Shown here: positions 29,033-37,884 of the stretch, piece after piece
How positions within the stretch are numbered: the first letter of the stretch is position 1
Layout: each line of letters begins with the position of its first letter
From: Veronia pacifica
Lineage (GTDB): Bacteria; Pseudomonadota; Gammaproteobacteria; Enterobacterales; Vibrionaceae
Direction: 5' to 3'
NCBI RefSeq assembly: GCF_001707825.1
Contig: NZ_LYBM01000001.1
Coordinates: forward strand, 1 to 64,000
DNA: 64,000 nt
Notes under the pieces: model-generated
What the model saw: only the letters and a program-made list of their open reading frames with translations
The model's database searches: none
Told to the model about the DNA's origin: nothing
Translations under genes and position numbers: made by a program

Positions 29033-30790
29033 ATGGGCGGACATATTGTTAATGATTTTCAAGGAATGATGGCTCATCGCCATTTAAGCAACACGTCGCG
29101 CGCGCAAAGCGAGTCGATAGACCGACTGGCATCTGGCACGCGTATACACAGCGCTAAAGACGATGCCGCCGGCCTTCATCTTTCCACACGATTGACCGCA
29201 CAAACCCGCGGCTACGACACCTCCATTCGCAACCTGAATGACAGCTTATCTGTGCTCCAGACTGCTTCTGCGGCGATGGAGGAGTCATATTCGATGCTTC
29301 AAAGGATGCGTGAAATGGCGCTTCAATCATTAAACGGCTCGATGGGTAAGCAAGAGCGTATTGCTCTGCAGGAAGAAGTCTCTGCACTGAAAGATGAAAT
29401 AAACCGGATAGCAGAAACCACAAGCTTTGGCGGCAAAAAATTGCTCAATGGCTCTATGGACAATACCGCTATTCAAGCTGGCGCAGAAGCTGGCGAAGCC
29501 ATGAAACTCAGCCTAGATAGTCTTCGGAGTAGCGAGCAAGCTAATACCGTATTCACAGCAACACAAGCGATGTCAGCAGGATGGACTGTTCCCACCTCTA
29601 ACTTCGCTGTTAACCATGGCAACCAGATAGTCATAACCAAATTCGAGGTCCCCAACCCTGCAGGTTCAACACTTAACGACACTATCAACACGCCTTATGC
29701 GGTAACGTTTGAAGCAGAAGAATTTGATCGTGCCCATGAAAACACGCCGGGATCAAACTTTTATCACATGGGTTTTTATCCTTTTAACCAATGGAACCGC
29801 CCCGGAGGAGTCGATATAAGCGCTGCTGGGTTCCAGCTCACCGGTCCCTCATTTTCAGATGAGACTTTTGTTGGCCACATTCAAGATGGCCCTCCTCCAG
29901 AATCGTTGCCCGAGGCGCTTGAATTCGATACAGCGCTGACGCAAGGTCTATACCGTGCCGAGGTCCGTTTTAAAGGAGTAGGTGGTGATCATCAATTTAA
30001 TCTGAGCATGGAAGGAACAACTACCAGCTCAACTCACAACATTACGACAAATGGATGGGAATATGCAGATCTCGGCACCCGAAGTGTTACCACAGAGCAA
30101 CCTACTTTTAGGCTTGAATACCCCACGGACTATATGCCTGGTGGGGGCATGTTATTTAAGGCCATAGATAAAATAAGATTCACGCCGTTAGATGAAACGA
30201 CTCAAGATACACTCGAACTCGACTCAGTGACTTATCAAGCTTCACAGGGTGCAACATTGGGAGAGGTAGTTGATGGCCTGAACGCAATGCAAAACAGCAG
30301 TTTCAGCTCTCCCAATGTCACAGATGTGACTTTCTCAGTTACCAACGATTATCGGCTAAAAGCAGAGATGAACAGTGAAGCAGGCACTCACTCTGAACTT
30401 AGAATCGCGGGTAACCTTGCCACACTCATGGGTGATTACGATGAACACGGCCTAGTAATGACCGCACGAACTGATGGTTCATATCAGGATATTGATATTT
30501 CGACTCTTGCTGGTGCGCAAGATGCAATAGCCGCCATCGACTCAACGCTTGAAAGACTTGATGCACAACGAGCTGATATCGCTGCAATGGAAAATCGCAT
30601 TGGCCATACGTTAAACAGCCTAGAAACCAACAAAATTAATATTACTGGCGCAAACGGTAAAATACTTGATACTCAGATAGGCAAAGAGACTGTCAGCATG
30701 AGCAAAATGGCGATGCTTCAGAATGCCACCATGACAATGCTGGGGCAGGCAAATAATTTACCGTTGAATGCTTTACAGCTACTCCGTTAA
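29033..30790 (+). CDS. Flagellin-like protein with large central insert
   Basis: The product has 585 residues. N-terminal (about 1-150) and C-terminal (about 490-585) parts are good flagellin D0/D1 domains: SIDRLASGTRIHSAKDDAAG, LSVLQTASAAMEES, and at the end NRIGHTLNSLETN and SKMAMLQNATMTMLGQAN. The middle, about 330 residues, is a variable surface domain unlike common Vibrio flagellins of about 375-380 residues. The first residues (GGHIVNDFQGMMAHR) also differ from the usual MAVNVNTN start. No chaperone, cap or other flagellar gene is near. It may be an accessory filament subunit, a lateral flagellin or a phase-variant copy. Confidence 0.8.
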   Translation: MGGHIVNDFQGMMAHRHLSNTSRAQSESIDRLASGTRIHSAKDDAAGLHLSTRLTAQTRGYDTSIRNLNDSLSVLQTASAAMEESYSMLQRMREMALQSLNGSMGKQERIALQEEVSALKDEINRIAETTSFGGKKLLNGSMDNTAIQAGAEAGEAMKLSLDSLRSSEQANTVFTATQAMSAGWTVPTSNFAVNHGNQIVITKFEVPNPAGSTLNDTINTPYAVTFEAEEFDRAHENTPGSNFYHMGFYPFNQWNRPGGVDISAAGFQLTGPSFSDETFVGHIQDGPPPESLPEALEFDTALTQGLYRAEVRFKGVGGDHQFNLSMEGTTTSSTHNITTNGWEYADLGTRSVTTEQPTFRLEYPTDYMPGGGMLFKAIDKIRFTPLDETTQDTLELDSVTYQASQGATLGEVVDGLNAMQNSSFSSPNVTDVTFSVTNDYRLKAEMNSEAGTHSELRIAGNLATLMGDYDEHGLVMTARTDGSYQDIDISTLAGAQDAIAAIDSTLERLDAQRADIAAMENRIGHTLNSLETNKINITGANGKILDTQIGKETVSMSKMAMLQNATMTMLGQANNLPLNALQLLR

Positions 30791-30813
30791 TGTAACGAGA
30801 GATATCGCGTTTA

Positions 30814-31485
30814 TCAGAGAGATAAGAGCAGTTCAGGTATAGCATGTAATGATTGGACAACATGCTCAGGCTCATTGACCTCTCGGGGCCATGGAATAAA
30901 TCCCTCTATCCAAACAGGTCGCATTCCGGCTTGCCTGGCACCGCAGTAATCATTAATGGGATGGTCGCCGATAAAAGCCGTTTCATTAGCAGCAACATTC
31001 AGATTACGAGCAGCAAGAAGAAAAATATCAGGGTTAGGTTTACGCAGACCACTGCCGCCTGACGTGACAACACAATCAAAAAAATGTTCGATGCCTAATG
31101 CACGAATTTTCGCTCTTTGAACCTCATCTTTACCATTGGTGATCACGCCCATAGTGATACCTCGTTTCGATAGTTCATCAAGCATGTTCATCATGCCGTC
31201 CATCGCAACAGGGTGATGGGGAAACACAGTGAACCAATGATCTAACAGCGATTTTACATTGGGTTTAACGCGCCATATATCCAGATCCACCAGCAGCTGA
31301 CATCTATTGTCGTGCCCACCATAGCCGCCCTGATCTATGGTGAGAATTTTGTCTGTTAACCACTTAGCATCGACACTTTGCAGTAGATTGCTGGAAAAAT
31401 CGCGCAAGAATATCTCCAGATATTGACTGATCGACGCAGTTCTGTCTGTCAGTGTGTTATCCAGATCAAATAAGACGGCTTTCAC
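30814..31485 (-). CDS. HAD-family phosphatase (YjjG/Gph-like)
   Basis: A 223-residue hydrolase with motif I FDLDNTLTD (nucleophile Asp 7), motif II VITNG, motif III Lys in GLRKPNPDIF, and motif IV IGDHPINDYCGA. The helical cap between motifs I and II places it in subfamily I, with nucleotide or sugar phosphatases such as YjjG. The substrate is not predictable. It is convergent with the flagellin gene. Confidence 0.85.
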   Translation of the reverse strand: MKAVLFDLDNTLTDRTASISQYLEIFLRDFSSNLLQSVDAKWLTDKILTIDQGGYGGHDNRCQLLVDLDIWRVKPNVKSLLDHWFTVFPHHPVAMDGMMNMLDELSKRGITMGVITNGKDEVQRAKIRALGIEHFFDCVVTSGGSGLRKPNPDIFLLAARNLNVAANETAFIGDHPINDYCGARQAGMRPVWIEGFIPWPREVNEPEHVVQSLHAIPELLLSL

Positions 31486-31749
31486 ATGTTCACCTGTTAT
31501 CCCATCGTCAAGATGCCTAAAGACATCAATATAAAAAGGGGATTATTATGGCGTCTCAGTAGACTCGACGCTGTTCAGTAGGCAAAAGTTGGGAAACACT
31601 TCAATATTCAGGAGGTTATTATTTGTAACAGTAGGCAAGGTGGACTTTGAAAGGTGAATACGTTTATCTATTAGACGACGATAACGATTAAAAAAACTTA
31701 TCAAGATTGCGTGCGAAAGGGAATGTGAACGAATTCATAGGACTACAAA

Positions 31750-31771
31750 AAATGTGGCAAACGTCACATTT
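31750..31771. promoter_or_regulatory. Putative CRP binding site
   Basis: A 22-bp inverted repeat with arms AAATGTG and CACATTT; the core reads TGTGG-N6-TCACA, one mismatch from the CRP consensus TGTGA-N6-TCACA, with the flanking AAA/TTT also conserved. It is 265 bp upstream of the HAD gene (minus) and about 60 bp upstream of the orphan terminator (plus). Confidence 0.65.
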
Positions 31772-31831
31772 CTTATCTACCATTAAATTGAAAATAAAAA
31801 TTTCATAATCCTAACCTCTAGTTTCACTTGC

Positions 31832-31857
31832 AGCCCTCCCAAGGGCTCTTTTTTTAT
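31832..31857 (+). terminator. Orphan rho-independent terminator
   Basis: Stem AGCCCT / AGGGCT with a CCCA-type loop followed by CTTTTTTT. The T-run is only on the plus strand, where no protein gene precedes it; the nearest plus-strand gene, flagellin, ends more than 1 kb upstream. This suggests a short non-coding transcript. Confidence 0.7.
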
Positions 31858-31889
31858 ACAGCTCATTTCAAACCGTAACGTTGAGCGAG

Positions 31890-32195
31890 TTACACCATGG
31901 GATTAATGGCAATGGGGATCTCCATAGTATTGTCAGCAGCACTGTGGTTATGACCGACCATTTCATCATAAGCGCTTTGTTGTCTTAAGACGTGAGATTC
32001 AGCTCTTACCGCTTTAAAGTGCTTTTGTAATCCATGCAAGCTGTGGTCTCTTAGCGGTTTTCCATCGTCGTCAGTGACCAGCAATTCTTGACCTCCAACT
32101 ACAGCCGATACCTGATATAGGCTGAGATCAAGGGAATGAAAGACGACCTTTTCTACTTTCAGTTGCATCTTTAAGTGGGTCAGGCTGATCGGCAT
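31890..32195 (-). CDS. Small conserved protein, DUF6482-like
   Basis: A 101-residue soluble protein with the Vibrionaceae pattern ISLTHLKMQLKVEKVVFHS, LSLYQVSAVVGGQELLVTDDDG, LHGLQKHFKAV, probably the DUF6482 family, of unknown function. ATG 32195 follows AGGAGA; an in-frame upstream start near 32216 is less likely. The next minus-strand gene upstream, a lipoprotein hydrolase, ends its transcript 84 bp away. Confidence 0.65.
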   Translation of the reverse strand: MPISLTHLKMQLKVEKVVFHSLDLSLYQVSAVVGGQELLVTDDDGKPLRDHSLHGLQKHFKAVRAESHVLRQQSAYDEMVGHNHSAADNTMEIPIAINPMV

Positions 32196-32278
32196 TGGAT
32201 GTCTCCTAGTCATCAAGGTGTATAAAACAATTATGATTAACGATGCAACTTATTTGATCGATCATTTCTGAGAAACAA

Positions 32279-33391
32279 CTAGGTCTCGCCTTCACACATA
32301 TAAGACGCATCGTCAGGCATGCTCAACGGGTTGTCCGTCAGCACTGACGTCAAAAAAAACCTGATGTGGTCATACATAGTGTCTAACGGCAAGTAAGAGC
32401 CGTGATCGCATTTTTCGTATACGACCGTCTTCACGTTATCTGGGTTGGGGCGAGATTGCTTAATTTGGTGGAGATTCTCAATCGGTACATTGAGATCGTC
32501 TGACCCACCGATAAGGAGTAAAGGCACTTCTTTCCCCTGTTGCCCGAGCGCCGTAATGCTTGAACCCTTACGGTCAAAATCATACTCTTTTTCCGCTCTG
32601 GTCAGTAGCGCAGGTAGAAACCCCGTTTGAACTGAACAAAAGTCCAGCAGACCCTCAGATTCAGGGGCCAAGTCTGAAACCGCTCCCTTCACAGCCTGGA
32701 GAACATTATCGATAGACGATAAGCCTGACATGTTGATAGATGCCACCACGTCAGGGTTTTTAATCGCAAGCAAAGTACCTGAACTGGCGCCGTAGGAGTG
32801 ACCTGCGACCATCACTGGTTTAGATATCCGGCTTCCAAGTCTTTGCAACAGCTTTGTGAGATCATCAACATCTTTGTCGCCATAGGTACTTGCCGCTTTG
32901 TACGGTTTGCTGGCTTCACTCATGCCATGTCCACGCAGATCGACGAGTAGAAGCTCCATCCCAAGCTCGCGGGCAAGCTGACCTGTTCGGTTGAGATATG
33001 ATTGCTTGTCGAAAGGGTATAACCAAGCACCGCTCCAGCCTTGAAGCAGCATCAGCGTTCCTTTCGCTGTCGGATGTAACTCTTTATCCTGCGGAACAAT
33101 GAGATAGCGAATCAGCTGCTGATATCCGTCATATTCAATAATGATGTATTCGTTTAAAGTGCCCTCGGGATATTGATAATCATCTGGCCGCCAACTCTCC
33201 GCCTGATTTATAAAATAACTTAAACCGTTTCCTTCCTGCCAGGGTGCTTCGTACTTAGCTTGATCTAATCCCTGAGTGATGAAACGGGGCAGAAAAATAG
33301 GCTTTATTCCCTGCTCGACACATATTTGTGTACACCCGCCGAGCGTGAGTAATAGCGTGACCGCAACCAATCTTGTTATCTGTTTTAACAT
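32279..33391 (-). CDS. Alpha/beta-hydrolase lipoprotein
   Basis: The protein has 370 residues. A lipobox LGGC (Cys 20) anchors it to a membrane. The catalytic triad is visible: Ser 199 in GHSYGAS, Asp in GGSDDLNVP and His in CDHGSYLP. The oxyanion-side region is LQGWSGAWLYP and DLRGHGMSEA. It should act in the periplasm or at the cell surface as an esterase or lipase; the substrate is unknown. It is a single gene with an AT-rich promoter. Confidence 0.8.
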   Translation of the reverse strand: MLKQITRLVAVTLLLTLGGCTQICVEQGIKPIFLPRFITQGLDQAKYEAPWQEGNGLSYFINQAESWRPDDYQYPEGTLNEYIIIEYDGYQQLIRYLIVPQDKELHPTAKGTLMLLQGWSGAWLYPFDKQSYLNRTGQLARELGMELLLVDLRGHGMSEASKPYKAASTYGDKDVDDLTKLLQRLGSRISKPVMVAGHSYGASSGTLLAIKNPDVVASINMSGLSSIDNVLQAVKGAVSDLAPESEGLLDFCSVQTGFLPALLTRAEKEYDFDRKGSSITALGQQGKEVPLLLIGGSDDLNVPIENLHQIKQSRPNPDNVKTVVYEKCDHGSYLPLDTMYDHIRFFLTSVLTDNPLSMPDDASYMCEGET

Positions 33392-33708
33392 TTTTCCCCT
33401 CTGATATTTTCGATAGGGCTTTTACTCAGATAGAACAGTAGAAATATGGTGTATAGTCACGATATATAGCGTTTCAAAAAAGAGATATAGACGATGTTAA
33501 ATTAAAAACATAGAGGGAAATAAGTTGTAAAAATATATAAAAATATTAAAGCGGAAAGAGATAATTTAATTAAATTAATAACTTAAAAAAATAACAGCCT
33601 CATTGGTTAAATATATTTGACACGGTTCAACTCAAGTAAAACATATAACTATTTTTTATAAAATTTATTTCATTTATAAATTTTAACAATAGCGTGAATA
33701 AAGTAAAT
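33392..33708. other. AT-rich intergenic region
   Basis: No ORF or RNA gene was seen. It contains the promoter of the hydrolase gene on the minus strand and, at its right end, the downstream side of the seven-gene operon. Confidence 0.5.
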
Positions 33709-33727
33709 AAGCGGGAGGATCCCGCTT
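33709..33727 (-). terminator. Terminator of the seven-gene ridA-BCCT operon
   Basis: A 7-bp stem AAGCGGG / CCCGCTT with loop AGGAT starts one base after the stop codon of the last gene; on the minus strand it is followed by an AT-rich but imperfect T-tract. Confidence 0.65.
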
Positions 33728-33728
33728 G

Positions 33729-34445
33729 TTAGTCACCTGCTCTTTGCTTGGAGATATCGCTATCTTCCACCAGATTCATTGCCGCGATAGATTTAAGCAT
33801 TTGCCAATCTTCACTGCTGATTGTTATCCCCATATCAAAGGCTGCATGATAAGTAGCTGCCAAAGAACCGGAGCTTATATACCTGATATCCTCCGAGATA
33901 ACGGGTGCTGAAATGGAGCGTTTGCTGATGATGATTTTCATGCTCTGTGAGAATGACTCAACTGATGTGTCAATGTAAATATCAGGAAACAACTGACCAG
34001 CATTCAAAAAACACTCAACTTCAACGCCTTCTTCTCCCCCGCTCCAGTGTGCAAAGACTGACAGCCCCTTACCAGCAAGCTTCCGTAGTTCGCTGAAAGC
34101 CAGCCATCGACTGTGAACCCGTTGCAGCTCAAGTATGATTCTTGGCCTGTCGGCCAGACGCTCCAAAGCGTAATCAACCAGACTGGGAAGATGGCAGACA
34201 ATACTGGCACCATGGCAATCAACGATGACGCGGTTATCAGCTTTATCTGTCACTTGAGGAGGAAGGTCTCTGTCTTCCTTTGCCAGCTCGAGAGCCTGAA
34301 TAAAACGGGTCACTCCCTCTTGTCCAGCCATTTCCAAATCAACAACCATGGTCGCAATAGCATCAGATTCACCGCAAACACAGTGTGTAGCATCAAAAGC
34401 CTTGGTACAAAGACTGATCAGCTCATTCCGTGTGACCGTCAACAT
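33729..34445 (-). CDS. DUF3726-like protein of unknown function
   Basis: A 238-residue soluble protein without signal peptide or membrane segments. Its N-terminus (LTVTRNELISLCTKAFDA, then DLEMAGQEGVTRF) resembles the DUF3726 pattern of a short helical start followed by an Ala/Leu-Gly segment; this assignment is from memory. The ATG overlaps the stop of the preceding gene, and GGAGATGAGGG precedes it. It is last of seven genes with a BCCT transporter, M19-like protein, aldehyde dehydrogenase and RidA, so a role in the same catabolic or uptake pathway is likely. Confidence 0.6.
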   Translation of the reverse strand: MLTVTRNELISLCTKAFDATHCVCGESDAIATMVVDLEMAGQEGVTRFIQALELAKEDRDLPPQVTDKADNRVIVDCHGASIVCHLPSLVDYALERLADRPRIILELQRVHSRWLAFSELRKLAGKGLSVFAHWSGGEEGVEVECFLNAGQLFPDIYIDTSVESFSQSMKIIISKRSISAPVISEDIRYISSGSLAATYHAAFDMGITISSEDWQMLKSIAAMNLVEDSDISKQRAGD

Positions 34446-35191
34446 CCCTCATCTCCGCGCTTTTTGGGGATGTCTGGCAATATCGGGAATAACCAGTGAT
34501 CGTCCATGTCCGGCTCTGACAAATCCGCCCACAATGGTGCACCCTGATAAAGGGTTACCCTCACCCAGCGGTCAGAGCGTGGATCAAATTTAGTCGCACC
34601 GAACATGGAGAGTTTACAACGCAACAAGTGCATTGGCTTACAGGTTTTGCCAATGCTGTTTATCTGGATATCTCCCATCATGCGATGACCCAACGTATCG
34701 CAGCGACGTGCAATTTGTCTGAAACCGGGATGTTGAAGCAGGAACTTTGCCAACGAGTCACCGTCTGGATAGGTTTTGAGTGCATGATAAAAACGACTGA
34801 CCTGACGAGCAACATCAAGCGGTAACTCACACTCCTCACCCGGCTCCTCACCTCGTATGCCCAGCCGGGGCTCTTCTTTGTCTGTAGAACGGTACCAGAA
34901 CCAGTACTGGCTCTCCGGCTCGGAAAAATCAATATCAAGCGCCCACCGATAGCGGTCTTCAAGTAAAGTGATCATGTCAGATACACGGGTACCGGGAGTA
35001 ATAGATACCTCTTCTTTGGTATTCATTCCCTGCTCAAAGTGGTCAACGCTCTCAGGATAGATCTCAATCAGGCAGGCTATCAGTGCTTCCTGCGCTTCGT
35101 GGCTGAAGTGAGTGACTGCTGACATTAATGTGTGCCAGGTTTCGCCTCCCTTAGCCAGTAGCTTATTCACACGCTCAATCAGATGTGGCAA
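34439..35191 (-). CDS. Hypothetical protein of the BCCT operon (250 aa)
   Basis: A soluble, acidic protein I do not recognise. Notable segments are SQYWFWYRSTDKEEPRLGIRG, here split by family-unknown context, and a Trp-rich C-terminus (WVRVTLYQGAPLWADL). It starts at a TTG 14 bp after the preceding gene and overlaps the next by seven bases, so the three small genes are tightly co-translated. The mix of enzyme-like Arg, His and Trp residues would fit a catalytic protein, but no motif is evident. Confidence 0.55.
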   Translation of the reverse strand: MPHLIERVNKLLAKGGETWHTLMSAVTHFSHEAQEALIACLIEIYPESVDHFEQGMNTKEEVSITPGTRVSDMITLLEDRYRWALDIDFSEPESQYWFWYRSTDKEEPRLGIRGEEPGEECELPLDVARQVSRFYHALKTYPDGDSLAKFLLQHPGFRQIARRCDTLGHRMMGDIQINSIGKTCKPMHLLRCKLSMFGATKFDPRSDRWVRVTLYQGAPLWADLSEPDMDDHWLFPILPDIPKKRGDEGC

Positions 35192-35205
35192 CTCACTGGA
35201 TGCAA

Positions 35206-36150
35206 TCAGGTTTTCTCACGCTGGTCATCATCAATCGTTACCACCTGTGAGAAATGCGTGGCGGCCTTTGAAAGAAACCGAATGAGCTGCGGGGCAGACT
35301 CTGTGTTTACAGGCTGTTCAAGCACTGACATAAGTGCGTGCTCTCTTTGTGTGATCCATTGATCGACCACACAAGGGTGACGAAGCAAATAAGGCGCCAT
35401 ACCAAGACCTGTTGCATTGCCCACCCCGAGGTAGCGCTGAAGCAGAGGGTCAAGCGCTACCGACTTATCACCTCCACGCAGCTCAGACAAATAATGTACC
35501 CAGTCAAGGCTGAACTGACGCAGCACATATACAGCGCACATTTGCGCGCTGAAGGATGATTCAAAATCGGAGTTTTCCAGGGCTTCAAAGTCAGCAATAC
35601 CAAATTTACCATTGCCGTAGACTGCGGTTGTTCGGAGTATGTAGCCCACGTTTGCTAGCACATCGCCATCCGGCTGTTTCCCCTCCGCCAGTGAGGCAAT
35701 AATATGCTCGAATACCCTGACACTTTTGTTTGCACGGGCGAGCACCAGTACCTGCGTGCTGTTTCTTCCGGCCTCCTGTAAGGGCACATTCTGACGCAGT
35801 CTTTCCAGTTCATCATCAGACAGGGTGCCACGAACCAGTGCAAATGTGACATCCCACTTTTCAGCTATGACGCGATCGCAACGTTGATGGTCCTCAATCG
35901 CGTTAGAAAATACAACTAACTGGTAAGTGTTGGCGGGGGTAGTGACGGTATACACAGAAGTGCCAAACCCTTGATCATTCATGTCCCACAAAGATGCTTC
36001 AATCGACCAGTTTTCTCTGGTGACTTTTCTCAGCAAGCTTCTGACAAAACTGATCCTTGTCTGGTGCATCGCACCAAGTCTTTCAGGTTTCATTATTTCG
36101 CTGGGCATCCGAAAAGCCAACGGTTTTTGCCCCATATCATTTGCTCTCAT
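35206..36150 (-). CDS. Hypothetical protein of the BCCT operon (314 aa)
   Basis: A soluble protein of about 314 residues, unknown to me. It begins near an RANDMGQKPLAFRMPSE segment after GAAGAGGTG and ATG 36150; a GTG at 36183 is an alternative start. A conserved-looking patch is GVGNATGLGMAPYLLRHP, and another is LVLARANKSVRVFEHI. No signal peptide. The gap to the BCCT gene is about 90 bp. It probably forms a functional unit with the two following proteins. Confidence 0.6.
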   Translation of the reverse strand: MRANDMGQKPLAFRMPSEIMKPERLGAMHQTRISFVRSLLRKVTRENWSIEASLWDMNDQGFGTSVYTVTTPANTYQLVVFSNAIEDHQRCDRVIAEKWDVTFALVRGTLSDDELERLRQNVPLQEAGRNSTQVLVLARANKSVRVFEHIIASLAEGKQPDGDVLANVGYILRTTAVYGNGKFGIADFEALENSDFESSFSAQMCAVYVLRQFSLDWVHYLSELRGGDKSVALDPLLQRYLGVGNATGLGMAPYLLRHPCVVDQWITQREHALMSVLEQPVNTESAPQLIRFLSKAATHFSQVVTIDDDQREKT

Positions 36151-36242
36151 AACATCACCTCTTCCATCTCTGGTGACGACCACACCTTATTTTTTCAATA
36201 ATAGCTCTAAGTGTGGTCCGGGCATTCTCTATCCCTTACGGG

Positions 36243-37808
36243 TCACTGCAAACCTTGCTCCTTCGCCATTTCAATGGCCATTTTGGGGCCGTTCCACAAT
36301 GAGGGGAGCAGTATCAAAGAAACAGGTACTGCGGTGATAACAATGAAAGATTGCAGCGCTGAAACCCCACCGGAGCCCAGAGAAATCAACACCAGCGCGC
36401 AAATTCCCATCATGATGCCCCAAAAAGCACGCACAATCGCATTCGGCTCAGTTTCTCCACTGATCACAACACTGATGGTGTAGGTCATGGAGTCACCGGT
36501 GGTGACGATAAAGATGGTGGTGAGGATGAGAAACAGTACCGAGATCAGGGTGGGCATTGGCAACTGCTTAGTGATAGACAGTAATGCCGCTGGCAAATTA
36601 AAGCCTTCAAACGCTTTGCTGACCGAGCCCGGGTCGGCAATTTCAAATGACAGTCCGGTGCCACCGACGATAGTAAACCAGAAGCACGTCAGTAATGGCG
36701 CAATGACGCTGATTGCCATGATTAATTCTCGAATAGTTCGGCCACGTGAGATTTTGGCAATGAAGATGGCCATCATAGGTCCATAGCCGAGAAACCAACC
36801 CCAGAAAAAGACAGTCCACCAGCCAAGCCAGTTTTCATCACTCCTGAATGTTGCCATAGGAATAAAGTTATCCAGCATGGTGCCCACACCATGAAGATAG
36901 GCATTGATGACAAAGTTGGTTGAGCCGAAGATCAGAATGTAAACCATCAGACCCAAGGCAAGAATCACATTGAAACGGCTGAGAATCTGAATACCACGGT
37001 TTAGTCCACTCAGTGCTGAAACTGTATATATAGCAATCGCCATTAAAATGATAATGAACTGAGTAGTGAACGTATCCGGAATAGAGAAAAGGTCGTTAAG
37101 CGCGTAGCTGATTTGAAGGCCCAGAAAACCTATGGGGCCAATGGTGCCAGCAGCCACCGCAATGATACAGCATCCATCAATGATGCCACCGAATACTGGT
37201 GTCAGTACCCGTTTACCAAAAATAGGATAAAGCAAAGTACGAGGCTGAAGCGGTAAGCCTTTGTCATAATGCAGTCGCATCAACACAATTGACGTCAAGG
37301 TGCCAAGGATCGCCCACGCGAGAAATCCCCAGTGCATAAATGACTGCGCCAGTGCGTTGAAAGCGCGCACAGTGGTGTTTTCTTCAACGCCATATAATGG
37401 CGGTGGGCTCACATAGTGGGCAATCGGCTCGCCCGCCGCCCAAAAGACACCACCACCGGCCAGTAAAGTACAGAGAATAATCGCCATCCATTTAAAGCCA
37501 TCCATTTCAGGCTTAGCGATTGCGCCCAGTCGCACTGAACCCAGACCACTGAATGCCAGTACGAGACCGATGAAAAAGGTTAACAACAGTAATGCCTGCC
37601 AATAAGCACCAAACACTTGGACAGCCCAACCGAAACCGCTGTTGACTATCGATGATAGGAATTCACTGTTTATCATCGCCGTTGTTGCAAAAAGAGCTAG
37701 AAATCCCCCACTGATCCAAAACGCAGGGTTATCTAAGCCGAGTTTATTTACTTCCACTTTTGCTGTGCCCATCTCTGGTGATTTGGACGGGTTAATTGAA
37801 TTAGACAT
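36243..37808 (-). CDS. BCCT-family transporter with altered aromatic box
   Basis: The protein has 521 residues and about 12 helices of the betaine/carnitine/choline transporter family, which import trimethylammonium compounds and relatives with sodium or protons. Recognisable: MHWGFLAWAILG in helix 4 and the signature block GWWTVFFWGWFLGYGPMMAI followed by FIAKISRGRTIRE. In typical members this block reads FYWAWWISWSP; here the second Trp of the WW pair is Phe and the later Trp is Tyr, so the substrate pocket may favour another ligand. ATG 37808 follows AGGAGA. The operon neighbours suggest uptake for catabolism rather than osmoprotection. Confidence 0.88.
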   Translation of the reverse strand: MSNSINPSKSPEMGTAKVEVNKLGLDNPAFWISGGFLALFATTAMINSEFLSSIVNSGFGWAVQVFGAYWQALLLLTFFIGLVLAFSGLGSVRLGAIAKPEMDGFKWMAIILCTLLAGGGVFWAAGEPIAHYVSPPPLYGVEENTTVRAFNALAQSFMHWGFLAWAILGTLTSIVLMRLHYDKGLPLQPRTLLYPIFGKRVLTPVFGGIIDGCCIIAVAAGTIGPIGFLGLQISYALNDLFSIPDTFTTQFIIILMAIAIYTVSALSGLNRGIQILSRFNVILALGLMVYILIFGSTNFVINAYLHGVGTMLDNFIPMATFRSDENWLGWWTVFFWGWFLGYGPMMAIFIAKISRGRTIRELIMAISVIAPLLTCFWFTIVGGTGLSFEIADPGSVSKAFEGFNLPAALLSITKQLPMPTLISVLFLILTTIFIVTTGDSMTYTISVVISGETEPNAIVRAFWGIMMGICALVLISLGSGGVSALQSFIVITAVPVSLILLPSLWNGPKMAIEMAKEQGLQ

Positions 37809-37884
37809 GACTTGTCTCCTGTGAAAGGATCACTCCTGATCCTGCTCCTGATCGTCAGATACTCACGGTTAGACGACCTATCGC

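Larger units (their letters stand above)
31486..31889. other. Intergenic region with CRP-type site and orphan terminator
   Basis: There is no protein gene in these 404 bp. A CRP-like palindrome at 31750-31771 and a plus-strand terminator at 31832-31857 have no plus-strand gene between or upstream, so a small RNA could be made here. A possible minus-10 element CATAAT lies at 31804-31809. Confidence 0.4.
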
